Origin: Hofstenia miamia | Lineage: Eukaryota; Xenacoelomorpha; Acoela | DNA: 64,000 nucleotides | Assembly (NCBI GenBank): GCA_004352715.1 | Contig: SCFE01000105.1 | Coordinates: 732,027 to 796,026, forward strand | Direction: 5' to 3' | Made by a program: the position numbers and the translations under genes | In this document: positions 53,402-63,985 of the stretch, piece by piece | Layout of the letters: the number at the start of each line of letters is the position of its first letter | How positions within the stretch are numbered: the stretch's first letter is position 1 | The notes under the pieces: generated by a model | What the model saw: only the letters and a program-made list of their open reading frames with translations | What the model was told of the DNA's origin: nothing | The model's database searches: none

Positions 53402-54460
53402 CTAAGACTCTTGTTCCCTAACTCTACATCTAGGCAAAATATGAGTAGCAGTAATGTTGCGACTATTATCAAGGTTATTATCATAATCAACCTCAGTGAG
53501 GTCGTCTTCCTCACACTTGGTGAGGTTAGTATAATTCTCAAGTTCATTTACTATGTCATCAACAAGTGAAAACTCACTGTTAAGGTCAATGACAACATTA
53601 CTAATATCTTTAATAGTTTGTTTGAGCTGTTGGAAATGGGAGACTCTCCCATTGCTTAATATATATCTATGGTAGTCTAACACCTTGGTAATGGTAAACA
53701 GACCTTGCCAGTTGGTAGCAAACCTTCACACTTGATTTGCATCAGTGATCTGGTGAGGAAAATAGGCAAAGACTTTGTCACCAATCTTGTGAGGCTTGCC
53801 ATACAGTTCAAGGTTGAAATTCCACTGTTGATGGATAACAGATTGGTTAGTGTTCCAACAGACAGTTAAATGTACTTCTTGGAACTTGTGTAACATATGA
53901 TTCACAAAATTCTCCAACTTAGGTTCATTATAATCAGGGGACATGATGGAAAGAGGCATACTCACCTTATGACAGAACATAGCCTTAAATGGGCTGACCT
54001 TAGTAGTAGAATGCACTGTGGTATTGTAAAAGTACCCTACTTCCTCAATAACACGTTTCCAATTACAGCCTGCTGCTTGGATGAGAGCAACTCAAATTTG
54101 TTTGATAACAGTACAGTTGAGTCCTTCCATGACTCTGTTCAACTGTGGGTGATACATGGTGGTGAACTCATGAAGAATCTCAAGCTCATTCATTAAGGTC
54201 TCCATAAGGTGGTTGTCAAATTGAGGATCACAATCTGAAATGAAGCACTCCATGGGCCCAAACTTAAGGATCCATTCCTTGACCACTTTCTTTCCAATAA
54301 ACTCAGTGGTGGTGCTGTTGAGGGGGATAAGTTGAGCATACTTTATAAAATGGTCAATAAGTATGAGAAGGTACTGGTACCCTTCCTAATCAGGAGATAG
54401 CTTCTCAATGTTCATGTGCACAACTTCTTTGGTGCATTCTGCAGCTCTGCTATGAAGCTT
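53402..54460 (-). pseudogene. E1 integrase, degenerate
   Basis: The rve-type core is readable on the minus strand: YQYLLILIDHFIKYAQLIPL, EWILKFGPMECFISDCDPQFDN, HPQLNRVMEGLN. The first catalytic Asp (VDLEQL in E2) is Asn here (MNIEKL). The second (ISDCD) and the Glu (VMEGLN) remain. The C-terminal part follows (IGDKVFAYFPH, DYHRYILSNGRVSHFQQLK), then an acidic tail (ELENYTNLTKCEEDDLTEVD). Stops separate the pieces. The zinc-binding N-terminus is missing with the RT deletion. Confidence 0.85.
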
Positions 54461-54499
54461 GGCTTGCTGCACCAGGAAATGTTGGCCAAATGCATAACT

Positions 54500-54751
54500 C
54501 TAGGTTTGTATGCAACATTTGAGTGAAGGAGAATTTCCAGAAACATCCAACAGATGTGCAGTAGATGGAAGTAAATCATTTTGTGGCAGACACAACTTAG
54601 AGCAACAAGAGTTGCTAATGATTGAGGCTGAGGCCCCAGTATCAATGGCAACATTTATCAAAGATCCATTTATATCTACTGGGATAATGTTAGTATGCAA
54701 CAGTGAAATGATTACCAGAATGTTGTGTGCATGTTTTCTAGGAGACTGCAC
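54500..54751 (-). pseudogene. E1 retropepsin-like protease
   Basis: The minus-strand frame contains VDINGSLINVAIDTGASASII, the DTGA active site of a retroviral-type aspartic protease, followed by SGNSPSLK. The frame stops at 54,500, and integrase sequence begins within about 60 bases. The expected RT and RNase H are therefore deleted. Confidence 0.82.
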
Positions 54752-55611
54752 TCCAGCTAGTTTAACTGAACCACTGAGCTGACAGGTGACTCAGGAGAGC
54801 ACTCTCAGTCTCCAGGTTCATCAATGACAAAACCCTCGCCATCAGTGACTAAACAAATTACAGCTTGCCACTGAGATTTAGCATGCCCTTTCTGGCCACA
54901 GCTAGTGCTTGAAGAGTCAGGAGGTTTCTGTGAAGGAGAACCACTTTTAAGATCTCTGGCATCCTTGTCAGTACAAGTGGTGTTGTGCAACATGTATATG
55001 ATGCTTATAGCCTTACAAATAATTAGGCTGAAATCATCCTCAGGGTCACACTTGAGTTAAAGGCAGGAAGCCTCTACAAATATACAAGAAAAGATCATGC
55101 TTCAAATACTCAGGGGTGAGCTTGCTTAAATGAAACAACATTTCCACTTGTGTGATGTACATGCAAATGTCATCACACCTTTTGAAAGAGAGATTACAAA
55201 GTAGCATTTTGTACTGATGTTTAATATGAGGGGCCATGTAATGGTCCTCAAAGTAACCAATGAGAAGTTGATAATTTCCAAAGCATTGATTGAATCAATG
55301 AAACAACACTCTCTCAATTGGGTATCATAGGCCTGTTCTTGCATCTCAGCTTGAAGCAAATCTAGGTGTTGCTCACAAGCAAAATGTTGACTAGTTTGTT
55401 CAGCCAGGGCAGCTCAAAGCTAAACAATCTCAGTGTTCTGAGGCTCTGGAGACATCAGTGTCTGTGGGAGAGTGAAATAAGGGTTGAAAGACAAAGCAGA
55501 AGCAATAGAACTAATTCCAGTGGTGCAAGGAGCAATGTCCAGGCTGCTAGTGCTCACACTGGGGAAACCCTGAGTGGGAGTCCCATTACATGAAAAAATA
55601 CTAAAATCCAT
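54752..55611 (-). pseudogene. E1 gag remnant
   Basis: It starts MDFSIFSCNGTPTQG at 55,611, after about 500 bp of leader from the 5' LTR. The recognisable part is a degenerate zinc knuckle (SCGQKGHAKSQW, 54,850-54,910), where the first and last cysteines appear to be lost. The middle (55,126-55,359) contains phrases typical of gag capsid (QEQAYDTQLRE, KCYFVISLSKGV), but I cannot assign it securely. Several stops interrupt it. Confidence 0.6.
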
Positions 55612-56116
55612 TTAGCAAGAAAAACAGTAAGAAAATTCAGAAAACAATTCCAACAAATTGAGGGAAATTCCAACTGGGTTCAGAGAAACAAAAACTAATA
55701 ATGGTAACAGCACAGTGTAGGGTACAGTATTAAATCCAAATTCTAGAAGAATGAGACAACAACAAGATAACAACCAGAATGAGTAAGAATAACATAGAAT
55801 CTCAGTGACAGCTTCAAAGCACAGAAATGCAGTGTAAAATAACACAAGAGAAAAAGTTATGCATTGGTTGGTAGTGAAATCAATTCATGGCCAGGGGAAA
55901 CAACTATCCCAGAAGGCTCACACCAAAGAGAAAGAACAAAACCAAATGATATAGAAACAGTAATGGCTCAGCACTATGTCACAATCACCAGGCAAAATCA
56001 GATGACCACTTCAGTATCTATGCAAGCTTTATGATCAGAGTTCATCTCCAGGCATTGATTTGCCTGCACACTTCAACAGAATAGAGTAGAGAGTTTAACT
56101 GACACCCTAATTTATC
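55612..56116 (-). other. E1 5' leader between LTR and gag
   Basis: The primer-binding site should lie just inside 56,116 on the minus strand. The sequence there (GATAAATTAGGGTGTCAGTT) does not match a tRNA 3' end that I recognise, possibly because of decay. Confidence 0.45.
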
Positions 56117-56780
56117 TGGCTACTCTAGGGGTACTGGGTAACTCAAGAGTTTAGATTGAAAGTTGGAAAGTCTACCATAGCAGAGAGTGACCTGTATTCC
56201 AACAGAAAAAACATACATTGGTGGTTCACTGATTTTGCTAAACAAATACAGAAATTCCATTCCATAAAGGACTCCAGCAGTGACCAATTCACATGGCATC
56301 ATGCTGAAGCCATATCTTTGAAGCCATCCCTACTCACCAAGGTGCTAATTGTGTGTCTCAAGAATTAATTTCTTGCTCAATAGCAATTTATCTCAGAGTT
56401 CTCTTGTCTCAACTCATGTAAATACATAATAAACAAAGGCATGTAATTACTGTGCATTCACATTCACCAGCAGCATAGTATATTTGCAATGTGTTAATTA
56501 TTAAGTGCATGTACAAATCTATCAAATAAAAGTTGTTATTCCCTACATGTAATTGTAACCTAAAGCAACCATGATTCAGGCTGTCACCATTAAGAAGCTA
56601 TTTGTTGCCCCAGACCCAGTGCAGTTTCCTCCAAAATTATCACCAGATCTTAAGCAATAGTTATCATCACCAAATCTTTGATGATGAATCTAAAATGGGT
56701 TAATAGATAATTAAATGAAAAAAATTGAATGCAGTTGAAGGAAGTTAAATTTATTGTGCACTTTGCTACAGTAAACTTAA
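56117..56780 (-). repeat. E1 5' LTR, truncated
   Basis: It matches 47,338-47,990 closely, from TGGCTACTCTAG to CTACA.TAAACT. About 280 bp present in the 3' LTR are missing, and E2's 3' LTR begins within a few bases. The lost part is the U3 start on the minus strand. Confidence 0.8.
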
Positions 56781-56793
56781 CTAGAAACTTAAT

Positions 56794-57675
56794 TGACTCT
56801 GCAGAAGGTTTAGATAGCATTTACAGTACAGCCATGATTCCAAGAAATAGAATAACATAGAACTTATAACTTATAGATGTAACATTGGTAATTCATCCAA
56901 GTAACAAAACTACTTTAGGTAAGATCCAAGATGACCAATTCCTATGGCTTCCAGCCAAAGCAGAGCATCCAAAAGTAAAGTGCTTAACCTATTGACTGGT
57001 GCTACCCTATTTGTCTCACTTGCTTAATTTCTATCTCACTTCAGAAAATACAAACTCTCATTTTCATTGTTATCTCTCAGCTCACTATTAAATAATCTGT
57101 AATTGCCAGATATTCATGCTAGCCCATGGCATGGTATCATCACAGTGTTAGGTTTTATAAGTGCATGTACATGTTGAACTATGAAAGAGAGATTTATTAT
57201 TTCCTTATACATAACCGTATACGTAACTTAATGAGTCCACAATTCGGACTGGGTAATCAACAGACCCCCAGAAGCAACTTGTTGCCCCATGCTGGTGAAA
57301 GCACTCCCGAATTGTTGCTGATCTTAAGCAATAAGTTTCATAAAGATAATAAATAAATAGAAAATACAATGGTAAAGACGGCAGTTGAGAGTAGATAAAA
57401 TCTATTAAGCTATTGCTACATTTCTCTCAGGTTTTATACAAATGTTTAACTATTACCTGCCTTTGTTTACAATAATCAGATGTCAACATAGTTTAACATG
57501 ATCAAATTCTTTTCCCTCGCAAAATTCAATTTGAGCAAAAATAAGCACCATTGAGGGGACATACAACTAGCAATAGCAACCTGAGATTGAAAATAACTAC
57601 TGACGTCATAGTGACGTAGAAATACAGAATAAATTTTAAAGAATAAAATCAACAAAGTCCCCAAGCAACTCTACA
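56794..57675 (-). repeat. E2 3' LTR, about 880 bp
   Basis: It is diverged but collinear with the E1 LTR (shared ACATTGGT..TTCA, TGACCAATTC, TTAATTTCTA.CTC, ATTACCTG..TTGTTTACA). On the minus strand it starts TGTAGAG directly after the nine-G polypurine tract. The far end near 56,794 is set by similarity and uncertain by several bases. Confidence 0.7.
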
Positions 57676-57685
57676 TGCCCCCCCC

Positions 57686-60600
57686 CTTGCTCAAATTAAT
57701 TTTCAGATAGCAGTTGAAGGGCTGGCCCAGACACGATGTTTTGCATGGCCACTATCATCTTTGTAGTGAGTTCACCATCCCATGTTTGGACTTCCATGTA
57801 ATGTTCTTCTCAGGTGATCTGCATAAGCACTTCTCATTGAGTTACCACCTCGTCCTTAAGCCTCAGAAATTTGATGGTTGGCATTTGATTGCTGACGGGA
57901 CAATTTCTCCTAAGGTTATTCAACTGCCTGGTAAATGTATGGTAAAACCGCTCGTAAAGCCAAAGACCCTTGAGGGTGATCATCAATGTCATCATTGCGT
58001 CAGTGTCAGACATATGAGCATCTTCCGCACTAATCTTGGTGTTGGGGTAAAAATGTATAAATACTTGTCTCAGGGACCCCATAGTAGTTGCATGATTGAT
58101 AAACAGCGAGCAGTATTCTTGGACTTGACTAAGTGTCATCTCCTCTGGGTCAGATATGTTGGCTCTTATCATTATAACATTGTAATGTTGTAGTACTGAG
58201 TAATGGTTTCAACATTATTTATCCACATTAAATCACCAGCCGCTTGGAAGAGGATAAGGACATGAGGCTGCAGTGTGGTGAGTCTTTCCTGGATCACTTG
58301 CAATTGCATATGGATGGGTAATCCATGAGTAAAAATATCTGTTATGGTGAGCTTGCCATCAATGAATACACACTTGGAATATCCTCTTGCTATGAGTTTC
58401 TCTCATACAACTTTATACTCGCCCATTCTACTAGCTTTGATCGCCTCTGGTCTACTGTTTACAAAATTAATTCAATCAGATAAATGTGCAGCAACCTTCT
58501 ATTTGGGCTTTCTTACTTTCCATTTGGGCTGGATCAACGGTGTTTTGATTGTAGGCAGTGGGTTACATAAAAGATTGGAAGTTTTGATCTTCTTTTCCAT
58601 CTCACTGAACTTTGCAGGGGAGGCTAAAGTGGTGGTCCCTATCATTACTGGATAATTTATGCAGGCATCCTTGATAGTATCCCAGAACTTTCCTCAGAGT
58701 CCCTTTTGTCGTAGGCATTTGATCTGTTGCGTGGAGATTCGTATGCAGGAAGTAGTACATTCTACGTCCAGAGCAATGTGTTGCCCCAGGGATTGTAGAA
58801 TGACTAACACCTCCTTAGTGAACATCTCCATAAGGCACCACTTCATCAATGAGAGGACGTCTTTATTGCGGCTGTTGACCAGAACTCTCTGCTGCACAGT
58901 AAGGTCATCAAGAAACTCACAAGGATCATGCTCAACCATTAGAATGCGTTCATCTTCTGTTACAGACTATTGTGGTGTCGGTTTAGGAGAGATTGCAGCA
59001 CCTCCGAATTTTTCCAAGTTTACTTTTTCAATCAAGTCCCAAATGTGGGGAGACATTTGTACAGCTGAAGATGCTAGTAGCTCCTCCTCGCGAAAAAATT
59101 GCTCTGGTGTCCGCATCACCTGGTCAAAAATGGTGATGGGAATAATCTTACCTTCTTTATTGACATGCCTGGCTGACTCGGTGAATTGACCATACCCACA
59201 TTCAGGATGCTTCATTTGCTGCATGTTGAACAGAGCTTTGTTTTTACTGTAGATGTCGAACTTGGTGACTTGATCAAGTAATTGGTGTGTTGATCCAGGC
59301 AATCACTCTACAAATCATCTCGTACTCAGGGGAGTGTTATCTGAATGAAATATAGCGAATTTTGTTTTGGAGGTGGCACTCCACATGTATTTCTTAACCG
59401 TATTGGAAAAAATATTAATGTCCTGTGGACAAATTCCAAGTCAATTGCTAGTTAACATAATCAACATCTTGCCAGTAACACTGCTTGCCCCCACCAGTCG
59501 GGCATAATATTTTTCAAACTTGTCCATAGGCAGCTTTGTTTTTCCAGGAGAAGAGGGAGGACTACACTTATACAGCAGCCAGTTCTTTACTTTCCATGTC
59601 AGCAGGCAAACGGCTAACTCATGAATCATTGTTTTCATGAGGGACGACCTCTTTTCATGTGACATGGGTATCTGTAAGTGGGGCTCCTTTGTAAGGTATA
59701 TCATGAGTATCCAAATGGCTCCTCTGGCATATATGTCTGGTAGATTCTTCTCTGCAAAGAGACATTCCTTAAAATTTTTCTTGTATTGGGTGTTGTAGGA
59801 GACTTTGATGTCTTGAAGAGCTCTTTCCACTGACAAGTGGTAACTCTGTGATGGACTGGATATATCTAGGTGGGGCCAATCAGACTTGGGGTTGAAGTCT
59901 GCCTTTAGATCAGCCCAAATAGCTTGAATCTCATTTAATAATTGGCCACTTTGAGTGAAGGCGAAACTAACTCTCATATCAGTTATGGTAACTAGCAAAG
60001 GAGTGTTGGGGTCTGTAACTTCCAAGGTCTGTGATTGGAGCAGAACATTGATAATCAACTTCTGATTGACTGCTAGACAGTGGGATGGTACCCTTTGACA
60101 CAAAAGTAAGTCTGTATAGATGAACCTAGTGATGGGAAGGTGGCTTGTGGAGTGTGAAGAAATCAGAGCGTAATCATCTTTTGATAATATTAAGAAATTC
60201 TCCATATGAAAATGTAGGTTCTCTATTGGTTCGGGTATGGTAGTCTCATACTCGCTGCAAACTATCATTATCAGACGTATGCCCTCAACTTTGGCAATGC
60301 GGTTTGTATTTCAGTTATGCGTAAGAAGTAAATGAAGAGGAGGTTTTGAAAATCAACATTCACACACTCAAAGCTATCAATTGTTTTACCACTATTCAAA
60401 AATTGGCACAAGTTGTATATGTTGAAGTCATCATCGAAAAAGGTGACAAGTTGTAAAGCACTAAAAGGTACTCTCGAATTATCATAAGTTTTTAAAGTGG
60501 GGGTGGCCAGCTCCTCTCATGCATGTGGGGAAATGTGTCTCTCCACGTAGGGGCAAGATGTGGAGGACGTCGTGGGAAATGCTGTCTGCTCTCTGAGTTG

Positions 60601-60810
60601 TGGAGCAATGTGTTGCCCACAAGGAATCAGACTCTCCTCAGCACCATCCTGACGTCCTCTTTTTCTTGCGCACGCCTCAGCAAGTGGAGATACGTGTCTC
60701 TTGCGCCTAGATGAGGCATCTTGTTCAAGTTGGCTACCTTCCATCCTCCTTCTCACTCGGTGGTGGACAGGTGGAGCTGGTGACTTGCGTTTTCGATTTA
60801 ATGGGTTCAT
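57686..60810 (-). pseudogene. E2 ORF3: large uncharacterised protein after integrase
   Basis: About 1,030 codons. It begins MNPLNRKRKSPAPP at 60,810 with clusters RKRK, RVRRR and KRGR, like nuclear-localisation or nucleic-acid-binding segments. Then come VTFFDDDFNIYNLCQF, FECVNVDFQNLLFIYFL and, after a frameshift near 60,310, YETTIPEPIENLHFHMENFLIL and FIYTDLLLCQRVP (60,268-59,441). Next are GKIIPITIFDQVM and PEQFFREEELLASSAV (59,302-58,967), KFWDTIKDACINYPVMIGT, and finally MTLMITLKGLWLYERFYHTF and LNNLRRNCPVS (58,172-57,834). Conserved blocks match E1 ORF3 in order. There is no signal peptide, furin site or C-terminal membrane anchor, so it is not envelope-like. I recognise no family. Breaks: TGA at the end of the basic region, TGAs near 59,320, 58,973, 58,692, 57,834 and 57,806, and frameshifts near 60,310 and 58,250. 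Confidence 0.7.
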
Positions 60811-61067
60811 TCCTAAATGGAGTTATAAGATTTAAATCCCAAAAGTTGGGATCATAAGCGTAAGTAGTTCTTGCCCTTCTTTGGGGGAGCGTACGTGTTT
60901 CTAAGGTATCAGAATTAATATTGTCACAATTGTACTCATTGTCGGAAAATTCATCCTCTGAAAAACTAGTTAAATTATCATATTTTTCATATACATTGAC
61001 ACCGTTTGTCTACTAACGTGAATTCATTATTTTCGTCTATTATCACATGCTCTATATCTTTTATAGC
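60811..61067 (-). other. E2 spacer between integrase and ORF3
   Basis: Continuation of the integrase C-terminal tail (counterpart of the acidic tail in E1) with several stops. No separate gene is seen. Confidence 0.4.
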
Positions 61068-62330
61068 TCATTTGAGCCTTTGAAAATGTACCATTTTACC
61101 ATTGTTTAAGGTATAGGTGTTATGATCAAGCATTTTTTCTATCGTAAAGGGGCCTTGCCAATCATTTGCGAGTTTCTGCACTTGATTACTATCTGTTGTA
61201 ATGTGGGGCAGATAAGCAAAGACTCTGTCTCTGCGTTTATGCAGTTCACCATTCATCTTTTTGTTAAAGGTTTTCTTTTGTCTTATACTAGACTGATTCG
61301 TATTATGACAGATTGTCAGGTGAATTTGTTGCATCTCATTAAGTAATCTGTTCACATAGCTTTCTACACTGTTGTCAGCTTATTTTGGGAACATCATTGC
61401 CAAGGACATAGCGGCCTCACGACTGAACATGGCTTTGGAAGGGCCCACGCCAGTGGTTGTGTGAACTGATGTGTTGTAAAAATATTCAACACATTCTACA
61501 ATTCGCCTCCATTGTTTTCCAGCAGCTCGGGACAATGCCACCTGAATCAATTTTTAAGGGTTTGGTTTAACCATTCCACCAATCTGTTCACTTGGCGATG
61601 GTAAGCAGTGGTCAATTCGTAAACGACTTCCAGTTCTTTCATCAAAGTGTGTAAAAGATTACTTTCAAATTGAGGACCTCTATCAGAAACTAATTTGCGC
61701 ATGGGTCCATATTTTAAGATCCATTCTTTAATTATTTTGTAGGCAACCTTTTCTGCAGTTGTACTACTTAAAGGAATTATGCAGGCAAACTTGATGAAGT
61801 GGTCTACCATCACGAGTAGATACTGAAAACCCTCATCATCTTTTGATAATTGTTCTAAATCAACATGCACTAACTCATTAGGGCTTTCTGCAGACTGCGA
61901 TTCCATTTTGCTCTTTGTTGAGGAAAACGGTGGATGTTCAGCTCTTTGTTGAGGAAAGTGGTGGATGTTGTTGAGTAAACATTTTTCACATTTATCAATG
62001 ACGTCTGTTACAGTAGCTCGTATTCCAGTGGTGACATATCTGGAGTTAAAGGTTTTCTCAGTTTGGAGGATGCCTAGGTGGCCTCTTTCATGAACTCTAC
62101 ATACTAGATCCCTTTTGAAATACTCAGGGATAGCAAGTCAATTGTTATGTTTACTCTTCACATACAATAGACCATTTCCATTCACGTGCCAGTTGTAACA
62201 ATGGAAATAACAATTCACTTCTGGAGACGTGGGGAAGTACGGATCCTTCATTCTTTTCATTATTTGGTCCAATATCCAATCATGGTGTTGATGGCGAACT
62301 ATTTCCTCTTCAGAAATTTCCTCTCTCATG
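61068..62330 (-). pseudogene. E2 integrase
   Basis: The pieces on the minus strand run in order. The N-terminal zinc-binding region (about 62,050-62,140) has RVHERGHLGILQTEKTF and CEKCL, that is His-His-Cys-Cys. The core (61,547-61,906) has ELVHVDLEQL, LVSDRGPQFESN and YHRQVNRLVEWLN, so all three catalytic residues Asp, Asp, Glu are present. The C-terminal part (61,068-61,355) has RRDRVFAYLPH and MLDHNTYTLNNGKMVHFQRLK. Stops are scattered, for example the TGA near 62,138 where related proteins have Arg. It inserts the cDNA into host DNA in an intact element. Confidence 0.88.
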
Positions 62331-62399
62331 AGGATGGTAAGGATGGGTTTTCCGCTTCTATCTGCATTGATCTCGGGTATCAGCTGATACTCAGTATGT

Positions 62400-63010
62400 G
62401 GGATGAATGAGAAAGGAACCTTTTCCCCATTTGGCTTCTTTAGATCTCACTCGTAGCTCAGCAATTTCATCCAATAATCGGCGTTCAGGTGGAGTCTGCC
62501 TGGGCAATGTTTGATCGTGAATGAAAAATCATTTAAGTACTCTATCCATCAGGCAATGATGTTTGATTTGTCGCTGCTAAATTTTTTCAACCAAGTGAGA
62601 GCGCTATTGTTGGTTCACATGGTAAACTTATGGCCGAGTATGAAATAGCAAAATTTCTTCAGTGATTCAACTAAAGCAAGCATCTCACACTTAGTTGCGC
62701 CATAGTTTTTCTCTGAAGCCCTGAGTTTTCAGCTAAAATACTGGACAGGACTCTCGACTCCATTGATGTCCTGGCTCAAGATCCCACTAATGGCAACAGC
62801 ACTTGCATCACAATCAATTATAAAATCCTTAGAGTAATCAGGAGTATTCAAAGATGGTATCTTTTTAAGTTCCATTTTTATGCCATCAAGGGCCTCTTGC
62901 TCCTGCCACGTCCACTTGAAATCTACAGACTTTTTCAATAAGTTTGAGATTGTTTTCATTTTCTCAGCAAGGTCCGGGATAAACATTCCATAGTAATTGA
63001 GGAAACCCAT
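62400..63010 (-). pseudogene. E2 RNase H and connection
   Basis: Minus strand: MGFLNYYGMFIPDLAEK, FKWTWQEQEALDGIK, then the RNase H start FIIDCDASAVAISGILSQ, YFS*KLRASEKNYG, CEMLALVESLKKFCYFILG, TM*TNNSALTWLKKF and A*WIEYL. Three of the stops (TGA) sit exactly where related elements have Arg. The first RNase H Asp (IDCDAS) is present. Confidence 0.87.
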
Positions 63011-63025
63011 TAATTGCTCAACATC

Positions 63026-63733
63026 TCAGCAGCTCTGTGGCATTTTGATCTTTTCCAGGAAATCTTTAGCATTGTTTTTTATCGAAATCTTGCCTGGTTC
63101 AATGACTTGGCCAAGGAAAACTACTTTCATCTGGGCTAATGAGCACTTTGTTCTGTTAACTTTCAATCCTGCCTTCTGCAATAGATCTAAGGTCCGACCG
63201 AGTTTAGTTAGATGTTCTTCAAAAGTATTACTCACAACCAAGATGTCCTCTATGTAAGCTGATATGCTGGGTTTGAGGAGGTTGGCATCATCCTTGAGAA
63301 CCTTAGTGACATAGTGCTGGAAGGTAGCTGGTGCATTACATAGGCCAAAGGCCATATACTTCCACTTGTATAACCTGTAAGGGGTGATGAAGGCGGTTTT
63401 AGAGATGTCAGAAGGGCGCATCAGTACCTGCCAGTAAGCTTTGCATAAGTTGAGGCAGGAAAAAAATTTGTATTTACTGGCGTCATAGAGGAGGTCTTTG
63501 ATCCTCAGCAGGGGATACGCATCCTTAATTGTTATGTCGTTAAGCTTTTGAAAGTCAATACACAGCCAATACTTCTCGCCTTGTTGAATGAACATGGTAG
63601 GAGCAGTGTAAGGGCTGTTACTTCCTTGTATTATTCCACTTTCGATCAAATCACTCAAGATCTTTTCATACTTAGGTTTCAAATTTTTTGGTACACGGCG
63701 TACTGGTAACCCAATTGGCTGATCATGCTTCAA
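63026..63733 (-). pseudogene. E2 reverse transcriptase with altered active site
   Basis: A clear Gypsy RT of 235 residues: PVRRVPKNLKPKYEKILSDL, GIIQGSNSPYTAPTMF, CIDFQKLNDITIKDAYPL, FSCLNLCKAYWQV, TAFITPYRLYKWKYMAFGLCNAPATFQ, AYIEDILVVS and HLTKLGRTLDLLQKAGLKVN. Two catalytic positions differ from the family: the first Asp (usually LDL) is Asn in CLNLC, and the first Asp of Y-x-D-D is Glu in YIED. The frame is open but the enzyme is predicted inactive. It ends with a TGA where the family has a basic residue, then continues into the connection. Confidence 0.9.
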
Positions 63734-63985
63734 TTAAATTACATGCTCCTTGCCTAATGCTTGGCCAACGCTAATTGTACAGTAATTAAACACATCATGC
63801 TTACTATGAAGTAAAGAGACCAATGACTTTCTCTCTCTCTGGTTGAGGTGCAGATGAGAATTCTTGGTGACAGTCAGTACTTTAATTGGACTTATGGGAT
63901 CTCCCAGATCGTGAACGGCAGTACATATCAGTAGACAGGTGACGGGGATGTTTTCAACTTGGACTGGCACTCCTACTAGCTGCAA
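63734..63985 (-). pseudogene. E2 protease-RT linker, partial
   Basis: Minus-strand frame ending KHDVFNYCTISVGQALGKEHVI, the segment that in Gypsy pol polyproteins precedes the first RT block (then a stop and LKHDQPIGLPVRR). The protease itself lies beyond the window. One stop codon separates it from RT in the same frame. Confidence 0.75.

Larger units (their letters stand above)
47338..56780 (-). mobile_element. Gypsy-type LTR element E1, internally deleted, about 9.4 kb
   Basis: Read on the minus strand: 5' LTR (truncated, 56,117-56,780), gag remnant, protease, integrase, ORF3, polypurine tract (near 48,272-48,281) and 3' LTR (47,338-48,273). RT and RNase H are absent: protease is joined almost directly to integrase. 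ORF3 is further split by a hAT-like insertion and another unidentified segment (48,877-50,640). CpG dinucleotides are very scarce, suggesting long residence as methylated DNA. It is related to, but clearly diverged from, E2. Confidence 0.82.

Noticed and set aside
57686-60810. Envelope glycoprotein in the Gypsy env position
   Set aside because: No signal peptide, protease cleavage site, fusion-peptide-like segment or C-terminal anchor. The N-terminus is strongly basic.
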